The notes: generated by a model not told the origin, from the sequence alone. DNA of 64,000 nucleotides from CAVPMW01 sp963706515 (GCA_963706515.1 CAVPMW010000030.1:62001-126000), one strand, 5' to 3'. Numbered from the stretch's first letter, positions 1 to 9,742 are shown. Program-made: numbers and translations.

Positions 1-22
1 CGCTTCATGGCCAGCAAGTGTC

Positions 23-58
23 ATTGCGAACCCGCCGTACTTGGGCGGGTGAAGCAAT
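23..58. repeat. REP-like palindrome
   Basis: Inverted repeat: outer arms ATTGC/GCAAT and inner arms ACCCGCC/GGCGGGT around a short loop. Its layout matches the palindrome at 37629-37664, which suggests one dispersed extragenic family. The rest of 1-234 shows no gene. Confidence 0.5.
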
Positions 59-234
59 CTCATCTCTCCAATCTCCTATCTTCAATCTCACCTCTTCAAT
101 CCCATCTCTTCAAACGTCAGCCCGGTCCCATCCAGCCTATATTGACAAATATGAGAAATTAGGGTCAAATACCCCTTGCGCTTCGCTTCCCGCGTCCAAC
201 CCCACCTAACCGAATAACCGCTCAAGGAGGACAC

Positions 235-1877
<1,643 letters not shown>

Positions 1878-2005
1878 GCTGGCGCAGGCAGCGAACGTAA
1901 TTTTAGCTCGAGCAGGGCGTTCGCTCCAGGCGCACGCCCTTTGCTTCTCTTTTGGAAAGTGGTAAAATGGGTGCGCTTGGCGGAAGCTGAGCGCAAGCCG
2001 AGATT

Positions 2006-2080
2006 GCCCCAGTAGCTCAGTGGATCAGAGCACTTGCTTGCGGAGCAAGGGGCCGCGCGTTTCGAGTCGCGCCTGGGGCG
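2006..2080 (+). tRNA. tRNA-Arg (anticodon GCG)
   Basis: Full cloverleaf: acceptor GCCCCAG/CTGGGGC, D-stem GCTC/GAGC, anticodon stem CTTGC/GCAAG with loop TTGCGGA (anticodon GCG, codon CGC), and T-stem GCGCG/CGCGC. CCA is not encoded. The T-loop has one extra T (TTTCGAGT), possibly an indel. The 3' half is the attachment site of the island that follows. Confidence 0.85.
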
Positions 2081-2083
2081 CCT
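2038..2083 (+). other. Left attachment site (tRNA 3' half)
   Basis: The 46-bp segment from the anticodon loop to three bases past the discriminator recurs at 10682-10727. It differs only in the T-arm. Confidence 0.8.
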
Positions 2084-2109
2084 ATATATAGGTGATGGAC
2101 AAGTGACTA

Positions 2110-2138
2110 CTCCCATATCTGGCGGTATGGGAGTTTTT
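2110..2138 (+). terminator. Intrinsic terminator after tRNA-Arg / left island end
   Basis: Perfect stem CTCCCATA/TATGGGAG with an 8-nt loop, followed by TTTTT. It belongs to the island side of the left junction. Confidence 0.7.
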
Positions 2139-2149
2139 ATTTTGAAAAA

Positions 2150-2168
2150 GTACTGCGTATGTACTGCA
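2150..2168 (+). repeat. Putative integrase arm-type repeats (left)
   Basis: GTACTGC occurs twice at 11-bp spacing, 67 bp inside the left attachment copy. The same pair, same spacing and same orientation, occurs at 10527-10547 near the right end. These are candidate integrase or excisionase binding sites. Confidence 0.5.
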
Positions 2169-2218
2169 ATTGGGGGGAAGACAAAAACGGCAAATTCATT
2201 GTGGCCGTCTATATAACC

Positions 2219-3494
2219 TGTATGGTGTAAAAAACCTATCCATGGGTATAAACCTGAGAAGAAGGCTGTCTTTGGTAATCGTGGATGATGCCTCCCAGGA
2301 TATTTCGCCTCCGTATTGGACCATTTCGGTTCTGTTCTCGTCCTGGAACTGAAACAGGAAATCTCTGACCGATCCCTTGATGTGGGCGAGCATGGTTGTA
2401 GTATTGATCATACTCTTTCAGAACACGCTGAAGGTGATTTTCATTTAGGATCAGGATTTGGTCCAGACACTCTTCGCGAACAGATCGCACCCATCGTTCA
2501 GCAAAGGAATTCGCCCTGGGGGCTTGAAAGGGAGTATGAACGATTTCTATCTTTTCTGATGAAAATACAAGATCGAACGATGAGGTGAATTTCTTATCGT
2601 TGTCATGGATGAGAAAAGCAATCTCTTTAGAATCATCGTTCAGATTCCAGACCAGCTGCCGTGCCTGTTGTGTAACCCAGGTTGAGTCAGGAGCGGTTGT
2701 GCAGCCAGCCAAATGGATACGTCGGGTACCCAATTCAATAAAAAACAGAACGTAGATCGTTTTAAGCCAGATGGTCTCCACGGTGAAGAAATCGCAGGCC
2801 AGGATCTGATCCTTGTAGTGTCCCAGGAAGGCTCGCCAGGAACCAGAAGATCGTTCACTGGTAGGTGGTACCCGATGTCTCTTTAGAATATTGCGTACTG
2901 AAGAGGCGCACAGTTTGTAACCAAGTTTGAGCAGTTCACCCTGGATCTTGTCGTAGCCCCAGCGCGGGTTTTCTTTCGCCAAACGAATAATCAACGCTTC
3001 AAGCTCAGGCGAGATTACTGGTCTGCCCGGTTTTCCTTTTCGTTTGAAGGTCCACTTACGACGAACCAGTTCTCGATGCCAGCGCAGAACTGTATCCGGT
3101 TTGAAGATCAACATGACCTGATTAAGATGCTGGCGTGCACCATCCTTGAATCTAGAATACTTGTCCAAGAGTGTCGCCAATACCATTCGTTCTGGATCAG
3201 ATATTCGCGGAGGCGTTTTTGTTTTGCGTTGTAAGATGCGCACCTGTTGGCGAAGGATAAGAATCTCCAAATCTTTATCACTTTTAGAGGTTCTCAAGAT
3301 TGCCACCAGATCGAAAAATATGGAGAACAATGACATCAGCAGTGTTGAGATCATGAGCCTTCCTTGAGATATGGGTTCTTCAAGTCAAACAGCTTACCAC
3401 AAATCGGTAAGCTGTTTCAAACTAATGAAGATATCGCTTTACTCAGGGCAAGTAGGCTATCCAGAAGGTGTGGATGTATTATTTACACCTTACA
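2219..3494 (-). mobile_element. IS481-like insertion sequence
   Basis: A 1.28-kb element. Its terminal inverted repeats agree at 12 of 13 positions (TGTATGGTGTAAA at 2219-2231; complement of TGTAAGGTGTAAA at 3482-3494) and flank one DDE transposase gene. No clear target duplication is visible. It interrupts a gene for a secreted protein whose 5' end remains at 3495-3587. Confidence 0.7.
2236..3354 (-). CDS. Transposase, integrase-core (rve) family
   Basis: A 372-residue DDE transposase that moves the surrounding IS. After an N-terminal helical segment comes a helix-turn-helix region (GRPVISPELEALIIRLAKEN, LGYKLCASSVRNILKRH), then an rve catalytic core. The acidic triad is in ACDFFTVET, IHDNDKKF and NSFAERWVRSVREE. 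The C-terminal YNHARPHQGI motif is typical of IS481/IS3-type enzymes. The frame is intact and no separate OrfA or slippery site is seen, so IS481 fits better than IS3. The 3' end lies 17 bp from the left inverted repeat. Confidence 0.9.
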   Translation of the reverse strand: MISTLLMSLFSIFFDLVAILRTSKSDKDLEILILRQQVRILQRKTKTPPRISDPERMVLATLLDKYSRFKDGARQHLNQVMLIFKPDTVLRWHRELVRRKWTFKRKGKPGRPVISPELEALIIRLAKENPRWGYDKIQGELLKLGYKLCASSVRNILKRHRVPPTSERSSGSWRAFLGHYKDQILACDFFTVETIWLKTIYVLFFIELGTRRIHLAGCTTAPDSTWVTQQARQLVWNLNDDSKEIAFLIHDNDKKFTSSFDLVFSSEKIEIVHTPFQAPRANSFAERWVRSVREECLDQILILNENHLQRVLKEYDQYYNHARPHQGIGQRFPVSVPGREQNRNGPIRRRNILGGIIHDYQRQPSSQVYTHG

Positions 3495-3587
3495 CCGGGT
3501 AATCTCGACCGTATTGTCGCTGGCGACCCAACTCAGCGCAAACACGCATAGAAATACCAAGAAAAGAAAGAAAACATACTTTTTCAT
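3495..3587 (-). pseudogene. 5' fragment of a secreted-protein gene cut by the IS
   Basis: ATG 3587 opens a frame coding for a classic signal peptide: MKKY, a hydrophobic FFLFLVFLCVFAL core, then SWVASDNTVEIT. It runs straight into the IS end. I cannot find a convincing 3' part on the other side of the IS, so the product is unknown. The gene is too short to function as it stands. Confidence 0.5.
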
Positions 3588-3655
3588 GTCACATTTCCAG
3601 TAAAGTGATATAATGATGCTGAAATTCGGAATTTCCGAAAAGGAGAAAACCTGAA

Positions 3656-3934
3656 ATGACGACCAATACCATTCAAGTGCGCAAGAAGGGCAGCATCACC
3701 CTCCCGATGGATCTCCGCACCAAGTATGGGGTGGACGAGGGCGATATCTTCACGTTGATCGACATGGGCGATGGATCTTTCCTGCTTACCCCTCGCATCT
3801 CGCAGGTCAACCGGCTGGGAGATCGCGTTGCAGAAATTCTTGGCGAGGAAGGCGATTTCCCTGGATGATCTGTTGAATACCCTGGACGATGAGCGCGAGC
3901 GGTATTACCAGGAACACTATGTCCAGAAGAATGA
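3656..3934 (+). CDS. AbrB/MazE-type antitoxin (frameshifted)
   Basis: The N-terminal 50 residues (TIQVRKKGSITLPMDLRTKYGVDEGD) form a SpoVT/AbrB swapped-hairpin DNA-binding domain, as in VapB/MazE-like antitoxins. ATG 3656 follows AAAAGGAGAAAA. A one-base indel near 3835 creates an early stop at 3868. In the next frame the expected tail (ISLDDLLNTLDDERERYYQEHY) continues to the PIN gene, so the antitoxin is about 90 residues long. Expected role: neutralise the adjacent PIN toxin and repress the pair. Confidence 0.7.
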
Positions 3935-4372
3935 CATCTTCTTTGACAGCAGCGCGTTGATTGCCGGGATCGTCTCTGCCCAGGGAGCAGCACGAGCGCT
4001 TTTACTGCTGGCCGAGGATGAAAAGATCCTGATCACGGTCTCGGAACAGGTCATCGCCGAAGTCGAGCGAAACATCGCCCGCAAAGCTCCGAAAGCGGTG
4101 CCGTTCGCCCGAGAGCTGATCCTGCGTGCCAACATTCGGATTCTGCGCGACCCGCCCAGTCGAGGAAGTTCGCCCAGCACCAGGATTGGATCAGCCATCC
4201 CGCCGATGTGCCCATTCTGGTCGCTGCAGCGCTCGCCCGAGTAGACTTCCTTGCGACCTTGAACACGAAGCATTTCATCGATGATCCTGAAGTTGCTCGG
4301 CGCAGCGGCCTGCGGATTGGCACACCGGGCGATGCATTGGCCTGGGTCCGAGAGCAGTTGTCCAAAAAGTAA
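3931..4372 (+). CDS. PIN-domain toxin (VapC-like, frameshifted)
   Basis: The PIN ribonuclease fold starts with FFDSSALIAGI (first catalytic Asp). The middle contains VSEQVIAEVERNIARK, and in a second frame after about 4165 come the conserved HPADVPILVAAALARVDFLATLNTKHF and the C-terminus ending at 4372. Two indels are implied, one at the start and one near 4165. Repaired length is about 145 residues. The ATG at 3931 overlaps a TGA in ATGA fashion, so coupling to the antitoxin is likely. Probable role: toxin RNase that stabilises the island. Confidence 0.7.
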
Positions 4373-4407
4373 TTTTTCAAGTCAATCCTCCATGTTTTAA
4401 AAACGTG

Positions 4408-6473
4408 TCACCAATCATTTGCTTTGGGTACTGGTATCCCCAGTTGATCGGCCAGCACTCTCAAACGCGTCAGCGGCGCATCGGCCAACGCTGTGCCCCA
4501 ATCGGTATTCCAGGGGCTGGCGCCGCTCAATTCTCGAGTAAGTAGGTCGATCAGCTCATCAGCCGGCAGCCCTGCCAGGCGTTCCAAGACACCACCCGCA
4601 CCTCGGGATGGATCCTGGATCAAGCGGCTGACCGCATGCCCAATTGGGTCGCGGATGCCGCTCCCACCCTGGCTGGCCGCATACAGCAGCCAGGAAATGA
4701 AAGATTGCGCTGTAACCCCTTTTTCTAAAAGCAGTTCCTGATTTTTGGTGCTGATTCGATTAAGGGAAAGCAAATCGGGTAAGATCCAATCCCCAACCAC
4801 CACCTTTTTATGGATCGTGCTATTCTGATCATCGTCGTCTAAACTGCTGCTTCCGGAAGAGGTGGTTAGCGTGTTAATCAGGTGTTTAAAACCAGGTGTT
4901 AAAGAGTTTAAACTGTGCCATTCGCGCCAATCAGGTGTGCCACTTGCGCCAATGGGATTGGCTTCGCTGGCCTCGCTATGCGTGCCATTTGCGCCATTAT
5001 GTATGCCCTTGCGCCAACGGAAATGACTTCGCTGTCCTTGCTATGTGTGCCACTTCCGCCACTATGTGTGCCATTTGCGCCAATGAGAATGTAATCGCTG
5101 ACTTTGCTATGCGTGCCACTTGCGCCAATCAACTGGATTCCAAGTACCTGGCTGGCCTGTTTCTGGTCAGCCTCGGTCATAGGTTCGCCCAAACAGACTT
5201 TGAAGCGGCACGGTGCATTTTCCCAGGAGCCTGCTTCTCGCCAGATCTCCTTCACGAAGTTGGCGGCACTGCTCTTCAGCCATTCCCAGATGGTCTTGAC
5301 TTGTTTGGTACCCAGGCAATTGGCCGCTTCGTTGTACCCGCCAGACAGGATCACCTCATCCCGGATTTCACCGGTGCGTGGATTGATGTAGCCGCGATCG
5401 CGAAGCAGGGTCACCAGCCAACCTGCACCCGGTCCTAACTTAGGAAGCCAATGTGTGACGAAGTAATGGGTCAGAATGACCAGGTCATTGGGTGGGATCA
5501 GGTGTTGAGTCAGCTGCTCTGCCAGGTCCTGGAATTGGGCACTCTGACTCTCCGGGATCGAACCGCACACACCAGCAATGACCTCCTGGATGGAATGGGG
5601 TTCATTAGTGATCTCTTCTACCTTCACCTTGTCTGGCCAGGGGATCAGCTCATCGACCGGTGTCTCCAAAGCTTTTTCGAGAACGGCCAAAGGTGTTTTA
5701 CCCTGGGCCAGCTGCTGATACAACCAGGCACGCAGCGAACGTTCGTCATAAGGCGTGAGCGGTAGGGTCATCGCCACCCGATAGGTCCGGGGGAATGGTG
5801 CGGACGCCCATCCTTGCCCGGCTCCACTGCACAGGAGAGTCGACCTGCGTCACCAACCCGCGCAGCCGGTTCCAGGTATCCGGTCTGGCAGCCCAGCGCC
5901 AGAACGTACGCAGGCTCATCCCGGCGAAGCGCGCCACTTTCTTGGATGGCGCATTAATCTCTTTTCAGGCTTTCTGGATGCTCCCGCTTCGTAGGCTGCC
6001 TGGCGAAAGCCGACGTACAGCCAGGCCAGCTCCGGGCCAAGCAGAGGGATATATCGCAGGAAATATCCTGGGACCACGATCACCTGGTCGGGATGGACGA
6101 TCTCGTCATAGATCGACTGGTATTCTGCCTGAAGCGACAGCACCTTTGGATGTTGCTCTGGAACAGGGGCTTCTTCATTTAATATTCTGACCTCTCCTCT
6201 ACGCTCAGGCATCTCTTCCATAACCGTGAACTGCACTTCCACCGGCTGGTCCAGGATGCCGGTCAGCAGGCGGTTGACGGTGCTGGTCAGGCGGCTGGCT
6301 AACCAGTCTCTGCCGTAGGCGTTGGGTATGCCAACGGTTAATACGCCATCATCGAAGGCAACGAAGTGAGCGCTGCTGACCCAGGTATCGAAGGCGGCTT
6401 TGGACATCTCCAGGCGCAGCTGATCCAGTGTCATCTGCCAGGCCTGTTCCGGGGTGATTGATGTGACGTTCAT
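4408..6473 (-). CDS. Replication-initiator-like protein with DnaA N-terminal domain (frameshifted)
   Basis: Four pieces form one protein of about 680 residues once three indels (near 5950, 5780 and 5005) are bridged. Residues 1-85 match the DnaA N-terminal domain (RLEMSKAAFDTWVSSAHFVA, IPNAYGRDWLASRL). Two similar units follow: YFLRYIPLLGPELAWLYVGF with ARFAGMSLRTFWRWA, and YFVTHWLPKLGPGAGWLVTL with YNEAANCLGTKQVKTIWEWL. Each resembles a winged-helix/helix-turn-helix DNA-binding domain. A repeat linker (GANGTHS-like units, 4910-5135) and an acidic segment lead to a helical C-terminus. No AAA+ ATPase domain is present, so it is not DnaA itself. The order with the helix-turn-helix gene and the iteron-like array suggests a replication initiator. 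The function is inferred. Confidence 0.65.
4910..5135 (-). repeat. Degenerate tandem repeat coding a GA(N/S)GTHS linker
   Basis: About seven copies of a 16-bp unit near TGTGCCACTTGCGCCA (plus strand), grouped in blocks of about 65 bp with an interspersed CTTCGCTG..GCTATG element. With one base restored near 5005, all copies stay in frame and encode glycine-rich GA(N/S)GTHS units, so the repeat is primarily a protein linker. Confidence 0.7.
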
Positions 6474-6503
6474 GGCTGCCTCCTTCCGTTGGATCCAGGG
6501 TGT

Positions 6504-6728
6504 TCAGAGACCTTGCCGTTTCCCGGTCTTATGCAGGAACTTGCCGATCGCATCTTCCGGAACACGGAAAGTGCGCGGGCCGAATTGGATGGCTTCGAGC
6601 TTGCCATCCCGGATCCAGCGGTACACGGTTTTGGGGTGGACGCGTGCCCACTCCGCCACTTCGGGTACGGTGAGCAGGTTCCGGGCATTCCATGTGCCCG
6701 GGATGGGGTGTGTAGCTTGTGTAATCAT
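6504..6728 (-). CDS. Helix-turn-helix (excisionase/MerR-like) DNA-binding protein
   Basis: A 74-residue protein whose core is LLTVPEVAEWARVHPKTVYRWIRDGKLEAIQFGPRTFRVPEDAI, the HTH_17 winged-helix pattern shared by excisionases and small phage/plasmid regulators. The preferred start is ATG 6728, with GGGAG nine bases upstream. It lies 30 bp ahead of the initiator-like gene on the same strand and probably shares its transcript, 40 bp downstream of a strong hairpin. Likely role: regulator of the replication genes or an accessory DNA-bending factor. The exact target is unknown. Confidence 0.7.
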   Translation of the reverse strand: MITQATHPIPGTWNARNLLTVPEVAEWARVHPKTVYRWIRDGKLEAIQFGPRTFRVPEDAIGKFLHKTGKRQGL

Positions 6729-6767
6729 CTCCTTTTCTCCCGCCGGCTTCTGGGGGAGAATCAAAAA

Positions 6768-6801
6768 GCCGGCACTCAATCTGTTACGATTGAGTGCCGG
6801 C
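6768..6801 (-). terminator. Strong hairpin terminator/attenuator before the HTH-rep operon
   Basis: Perfect 14-bp stem (GCCGGCACTCAATC and its complement) with a 6-nt loop, followed on the minus strand by TTTTT. It ends any transcript leaving the iteron region and sits 40 bp upstream of the helix-turn-helix gene. It could attenuate rep expression or end a small RNA. Confidence 0.65.
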
Positions 6802-7072
6802 AATAAATGCAAGCAATATCGTCGCTATTCTACCTTACGTGCTGTTGAACGGGCACCCATACAACCCACGGTGGAAAAGGCCTTAGGTAACATCTTTGAG
6901 TTGTATTATGATGGAAATTTTTTGTGGAAAAAACAAATGGAAAAAAAATAAATTCAGTGGTTCGGGATTGGGCTTTTGAGATACTTCTGCTGTCAACTTA
7001 TAGTACTGAGCTTGTCAGCGCTAATGGGTTTTCTGACAGATGTCCAAAACTCTCCTTAACGGAATACCCCTT

Positions 7073-7210
7073 GTTTTGGACGTCCAAAAGGGGTTTTGGA
7101 CAAGAAAAGCAGGCTTTAGGACATCAAAAAGGTGGTTTCGGTCATCAAGGTTTAGGATGTTTCGGATCATTATGTCGAGCGTTTTGGACACAAAAATTGA
7201 GTTTTGGTCA
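7073..7210 (+). repeat. Iteron-like array, core GTTTTGGACA
   Basis: Copies or near-copies of GTTTTGGACA start at 7073, 7093, 7114, 7135, 7181 and 7201, with two weaker ones between. The first three spacings and the last are 20-21 bp, two helical turns. The first copy lies in the perfect palindrome TTTTGGACGTCCAAAA (7074-7089). GGACA boxes recur at 7598-7625. The region 6813-7786 carries no convincing gene, so it is a plausible replication origin beside the initiator-like gene. Confidence 0.55.
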
Positions 7211-7597
7211 GGCATTCATTTGTCCGAATTGTACAACTTTAAGGCACACCAATGAGTTCTCCTCCGTTTCCTCACAAGGCTGGTCAGCACAGCCAAACCA
7301 TTAGATTCCGGACTAACCCAAACATCCGATTAATCGTGCAGTTCATTGATGACAGCGTTGTCCATAGCGTGCGATCTTCGATTACAGCGGCCCGTATGCT
7401 TTAGTGACAAATCTGAGCCGACCAGGATTGGAATAAATAATATCTTTCTTCAGGGGATTATTTTCGTACGAAATCAGGTGAATGATATAAGCGAACCTGG
7501 ATGATCCTTGCAAACAGTTTCAGAAATTGTCGCAAGCATTCCTTTAGTCGTTCTTTGCATGGAGGTTATATCAACCGACCGTTTGAAGCCAATTAAC

Positions 7598-7749
7598 TTG
7601 TCCCGTCCGACAAGGACAAATGTCCCTCATTTTCCCCAACCATAAAAATCTGTATATAATAAGTCCAGTACTTACAATCGAATAAATACATCGTTAGGGT
7701 ACGGCCATACGTTAGCAGCATTTCCGCTGGATGTATGGCTTAGTTTTTT
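7598..7749 (+). promoter_or_regulatory. xis leader: GGACA boxes, -10 element and early terminator
   Basis: TTGTCC/GGACAA boxes (7598-7625) reuse the iteron core. TATAAT at 7655-7660 is a good -10 element; no clear -35 is seen. A hairpin with stem GCCATAC/GTATGGC (7704-7739) followed by TTTTTT (7744-7749) would end a transcript of about 85 nt, 38 bp before the excisionase gene. It could be an attenuator or a small RNA. Confidence 0.45.
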
Positions 7750-7786
7750 AAACGTATAGGCAACTCAATTTAATTGGAGGTAAACC

Positions 7787-7966
7787 ATGGAAGAGATTTA
7801 CACTATCCCCGAAGTAGCCCGCTACCTGAAGCTTTCCAAGAGCAAGGTGTATTACCTGGTGCAGGTCGGAGAGATCCCCCATCTGAAGATCGGGCGCAAT
7901 GTCAGAATAACGGAAACTGAATTGAAGGGCTGGCTGGAGAAACAGACGGATCACCAATCAGATTAA
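7787..7966 (+). CDS. Excisionase (HTH_17 family)
   Basis: A 59-residue protein of the DNA-binding excisionase family: MEEIYTIPEVARYLKLSKSK, then VYYLVQVGEIPHLKIGRNVR and a short C-terminal helix. GGAGG at 7776-7780 sits six bases before ATG 7787. It lies upstream of the integrase on the same strand, the usual xis-int order. Its expected role is to bind attachment arms and favour excision. The 7967-8208 gap before int shows no further gene. Confidence 0.8.
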   Translation: MEEIYTIPEVARYLKLSKSKVYYLVQVGEIPHLKIGRNVRITETELKGWLEKQTDHQSD

Positions 7967-8208
7967 CTGGTAGTCTACAAAGACTGAAAAAATCACAGAA
8001 AACAGATCCTTCTCCAATTTCAAAAAGTACCTGCGAGTATTAAAGGCGAAGAGATCATTGTCTGAGTCCTTCGACCTTCGCAACTGCAATTTGGAAACAG
8101 GAATTATTACTCGGTCCATCGTTCAAAATATGACTTTTTCAATTTTTCCTCAGATGGTATATAATTGGAAATAACTAGATCAATTGTTCTGGTTATTAGA
8201 GGTGGTGG

Positions 8209-9321
8209 ATGTCCAATCGGAGAGCGAGAGGTGAGGGGACCATCTATTTTATGGAGAAGAGAAACCTCTGGGTAGGTCAATTAACCCTGCCGGATGGGAA
8301 AAGAAAAACCAAATATGCCAAGACCCAGAAGGCAGTCAAAGATTGGCTGTTAGTACAACGAAAATCGATTGCCGAAGGGATCCTGATCGACGATCAAAAA
8401 ATCACTATCAAGGAATTTGTACACCGCTGGTTGGACGACGTCGCCGTCCACCGGCTGCGCACGTCCACTTTTATCACCGATCAACGGATTGTGCGCAACC
8501 ATATCGATCCCACGATCGGTCACCTCCGCCTGACAGAGCTCAAACCTGCCCACCTGCAAAACCTGTATTCGGAGAAATTGAAGAGCGGTTTATCCAAGCG
8601 GACGGTCAGGTATATTCACACGATCATCCACCAGTCTCTGGATCAAGCCTTGAAATGGGGGTTGGTCGCCCGGAACGTTGCCGACGCAGCCGAAACACCA
8701 ACCCCCGATCAGAGGCCGGTAGTTCCGCTTACAAAGGAACAGGTCGGAAGGCTGCTTGAAGTCCTGAAGGGTGACCGGTTATACCCGCTCTATGTTGTTT
8801 TTATCGGATGCGGACTTCGTCGTGGGGAGGCTCTGGCGCTGACAGTAGACTGTATCGATTTTGAGGAGAACGTAATCTACGTGCGCAAGACGATCCAATC
8901 TATAACTGGCCATGGATTGGTTTTGAGCGAACCTAAAACAGTAAGGTCGAGACGCGCGGTTGCCATGCCGGATTTCGTCAAAAATGTCCTGAAAGATCAT
9001 TTGGAACACCGCACCGTGGAGTCCGAATTCGTTTTTTGTACATCGGTGGGCACGCCATTTTTACCGCGCAACATTATGCGCTACTTTAAGAGGACTCTCA
9101 AACAAGCCGGGCTGCCCAATTCGATCCGCATCCATGACCTCCGCCATACCTTCGTGAGCTTGTTGCTCTCCAAGAATACACCGCCAAAGGATGTTCAAGA
9201 GATTGTTGGCCACGCTTCATTCTCGACGACTGTTGATATTTATGGTCACTTAATGCCGGGAGCCATCCATGAAGCTGCCAAAAAAATGGATGATTTCTTC
9301 GATGAAGTTAGCCCTGCATAA
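8209..9321 (+). CDS. int: Tyrosine recombinase (phage-type integrase)
   Basis: A 370-residue site-specific recombinase, full length for the family. The N-terminal arm-binding region (GEGTIYFMEKRNLWVGQL) is followed by a SAM-like core-binding domain (residues 60-165) and the catalytic domain. Visible catalytic residues are Arg204 (GLRRGEA), His309 and Arg312 (HDLRHTF), His335 (GHAS) and nucleophile Tyr345 (DIYGH). ATG 8209 follows AGAGGTGG. It probably integrates the element into the tRNA-Arg 3' half. The frame is intact, so the element may still be mobile. Confidence 0.92.
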   Translation: MSNRRARGEGTIYFMEKRNLWVGQLTLPDGKRKTKYAKTQKAVKDWLLVQRKSIAEGILIDDQKITIKEFVHRWLDDVAVHRLRTSTFITDQRIVRNHIDPTIGHLRLTELKPAHLQNLYSEKLKSGLSKRTVRYIHTIIHQSLDQALKWGLVARNVADAAETPTPDQRPVVPLTKEQVGRLLEVLKGDRLYPLYVVFIGCGLRRGEALALTVDCIDFEENVIYVRKTIQSITGHGLVLSEPKTVRSRRAVAMPDFVKNVLKDHLEHRTVESEFVFCTSVGTPFLPRNIMRYFKRTLKQAGLPNSIRIHDLRHTFVSLLLSKNTPPKDVQEIVGHASFSTTVDIYGHLMPGAIHEAAKKMDDFFDEVSPA

Positions 9322-9362
9322 TTACTGCGCATGCGCTGGAGTGATGGTATTTTCGGTAAGGA

Positions 9363-9737
9363 ATGAATTTAAACGACACAATATATGACCTGAATCCACG
9401 AAAATTGCAGTTTCTGGGCATAACTGACACGATGAATGACTGGAATTTACCAGGACCCGGTTTGCGGAATGAGGAGTATATCGTCTATAACTATCCCCTC
9501 ATGAATAACGACTTTCATGCGGCACTTATCGAGCCGGTGCTGGAGCAGCTGCAGCCCGAGGGCATGCTGGGTGGCATCACCAGCCAAACAGGTTTCATCC
9601 TGAAATCTGTGCAGCGTAGGGTAGAAGAGATCCTGCTCAAAGAGCGCCGTTCGGTTGCCACGGCCGATTTGAGCTGCGGCATCCTGTATATGGCAATGAG
9701 GAGATTGTGGCATTTACTTACACGAGCAAAAAGCTGA
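9363..9737 (+). CDS. Hypothetical protein
   Basis: A 124-residue frame between int and hicA. I do not recognise a family. The N-terminal half is acidic and aromatic-rich (DLNPRKLQFLGITDTMNDW, EEYIVYNYPLMNNDF), followed by a helical part (ILKSVQRRVEEILLKERRS). No signal peptide or membrane segment is visible. It begins 41 bp after int stops and ends just before the hicA promoter, so it may be carried on the int transcript. It could be an accessory cargo gene or a fragment of a longer protein. Confidence 0.4.
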   Translation: MNLNDTIYDLNPRKLQFLGITDTMNDWNLPGPGLRNEEYIVYNYPLMNNDFHAALIEPVLEQLQPEGMLGGITSQTGFILKSVQRRVEEILLKERRSVATADLSCGILYMAMRRLWHLLTRAKS

Positions 9738-9742
9738 CTCTA

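Noticed and set aside
2081..2092. CCTATATATAGG palindrome as part of the att core
   Set aside because: It is absent at the right junction, so it lies outside the duplicated core.
4910..5135. CRISPR-like or origin-like repeat array
   Set aside because: Units are degenerate, lack constant spacers and stay in frame as GA(N/S)GTHS once one indel is repaired, so they are best explained as a protein linker.
7040..7255. Plus-strand protein in the iteron region
   Set aside because: Its residues merely translate the GTTTTGGACA repeat; no start signal or family.
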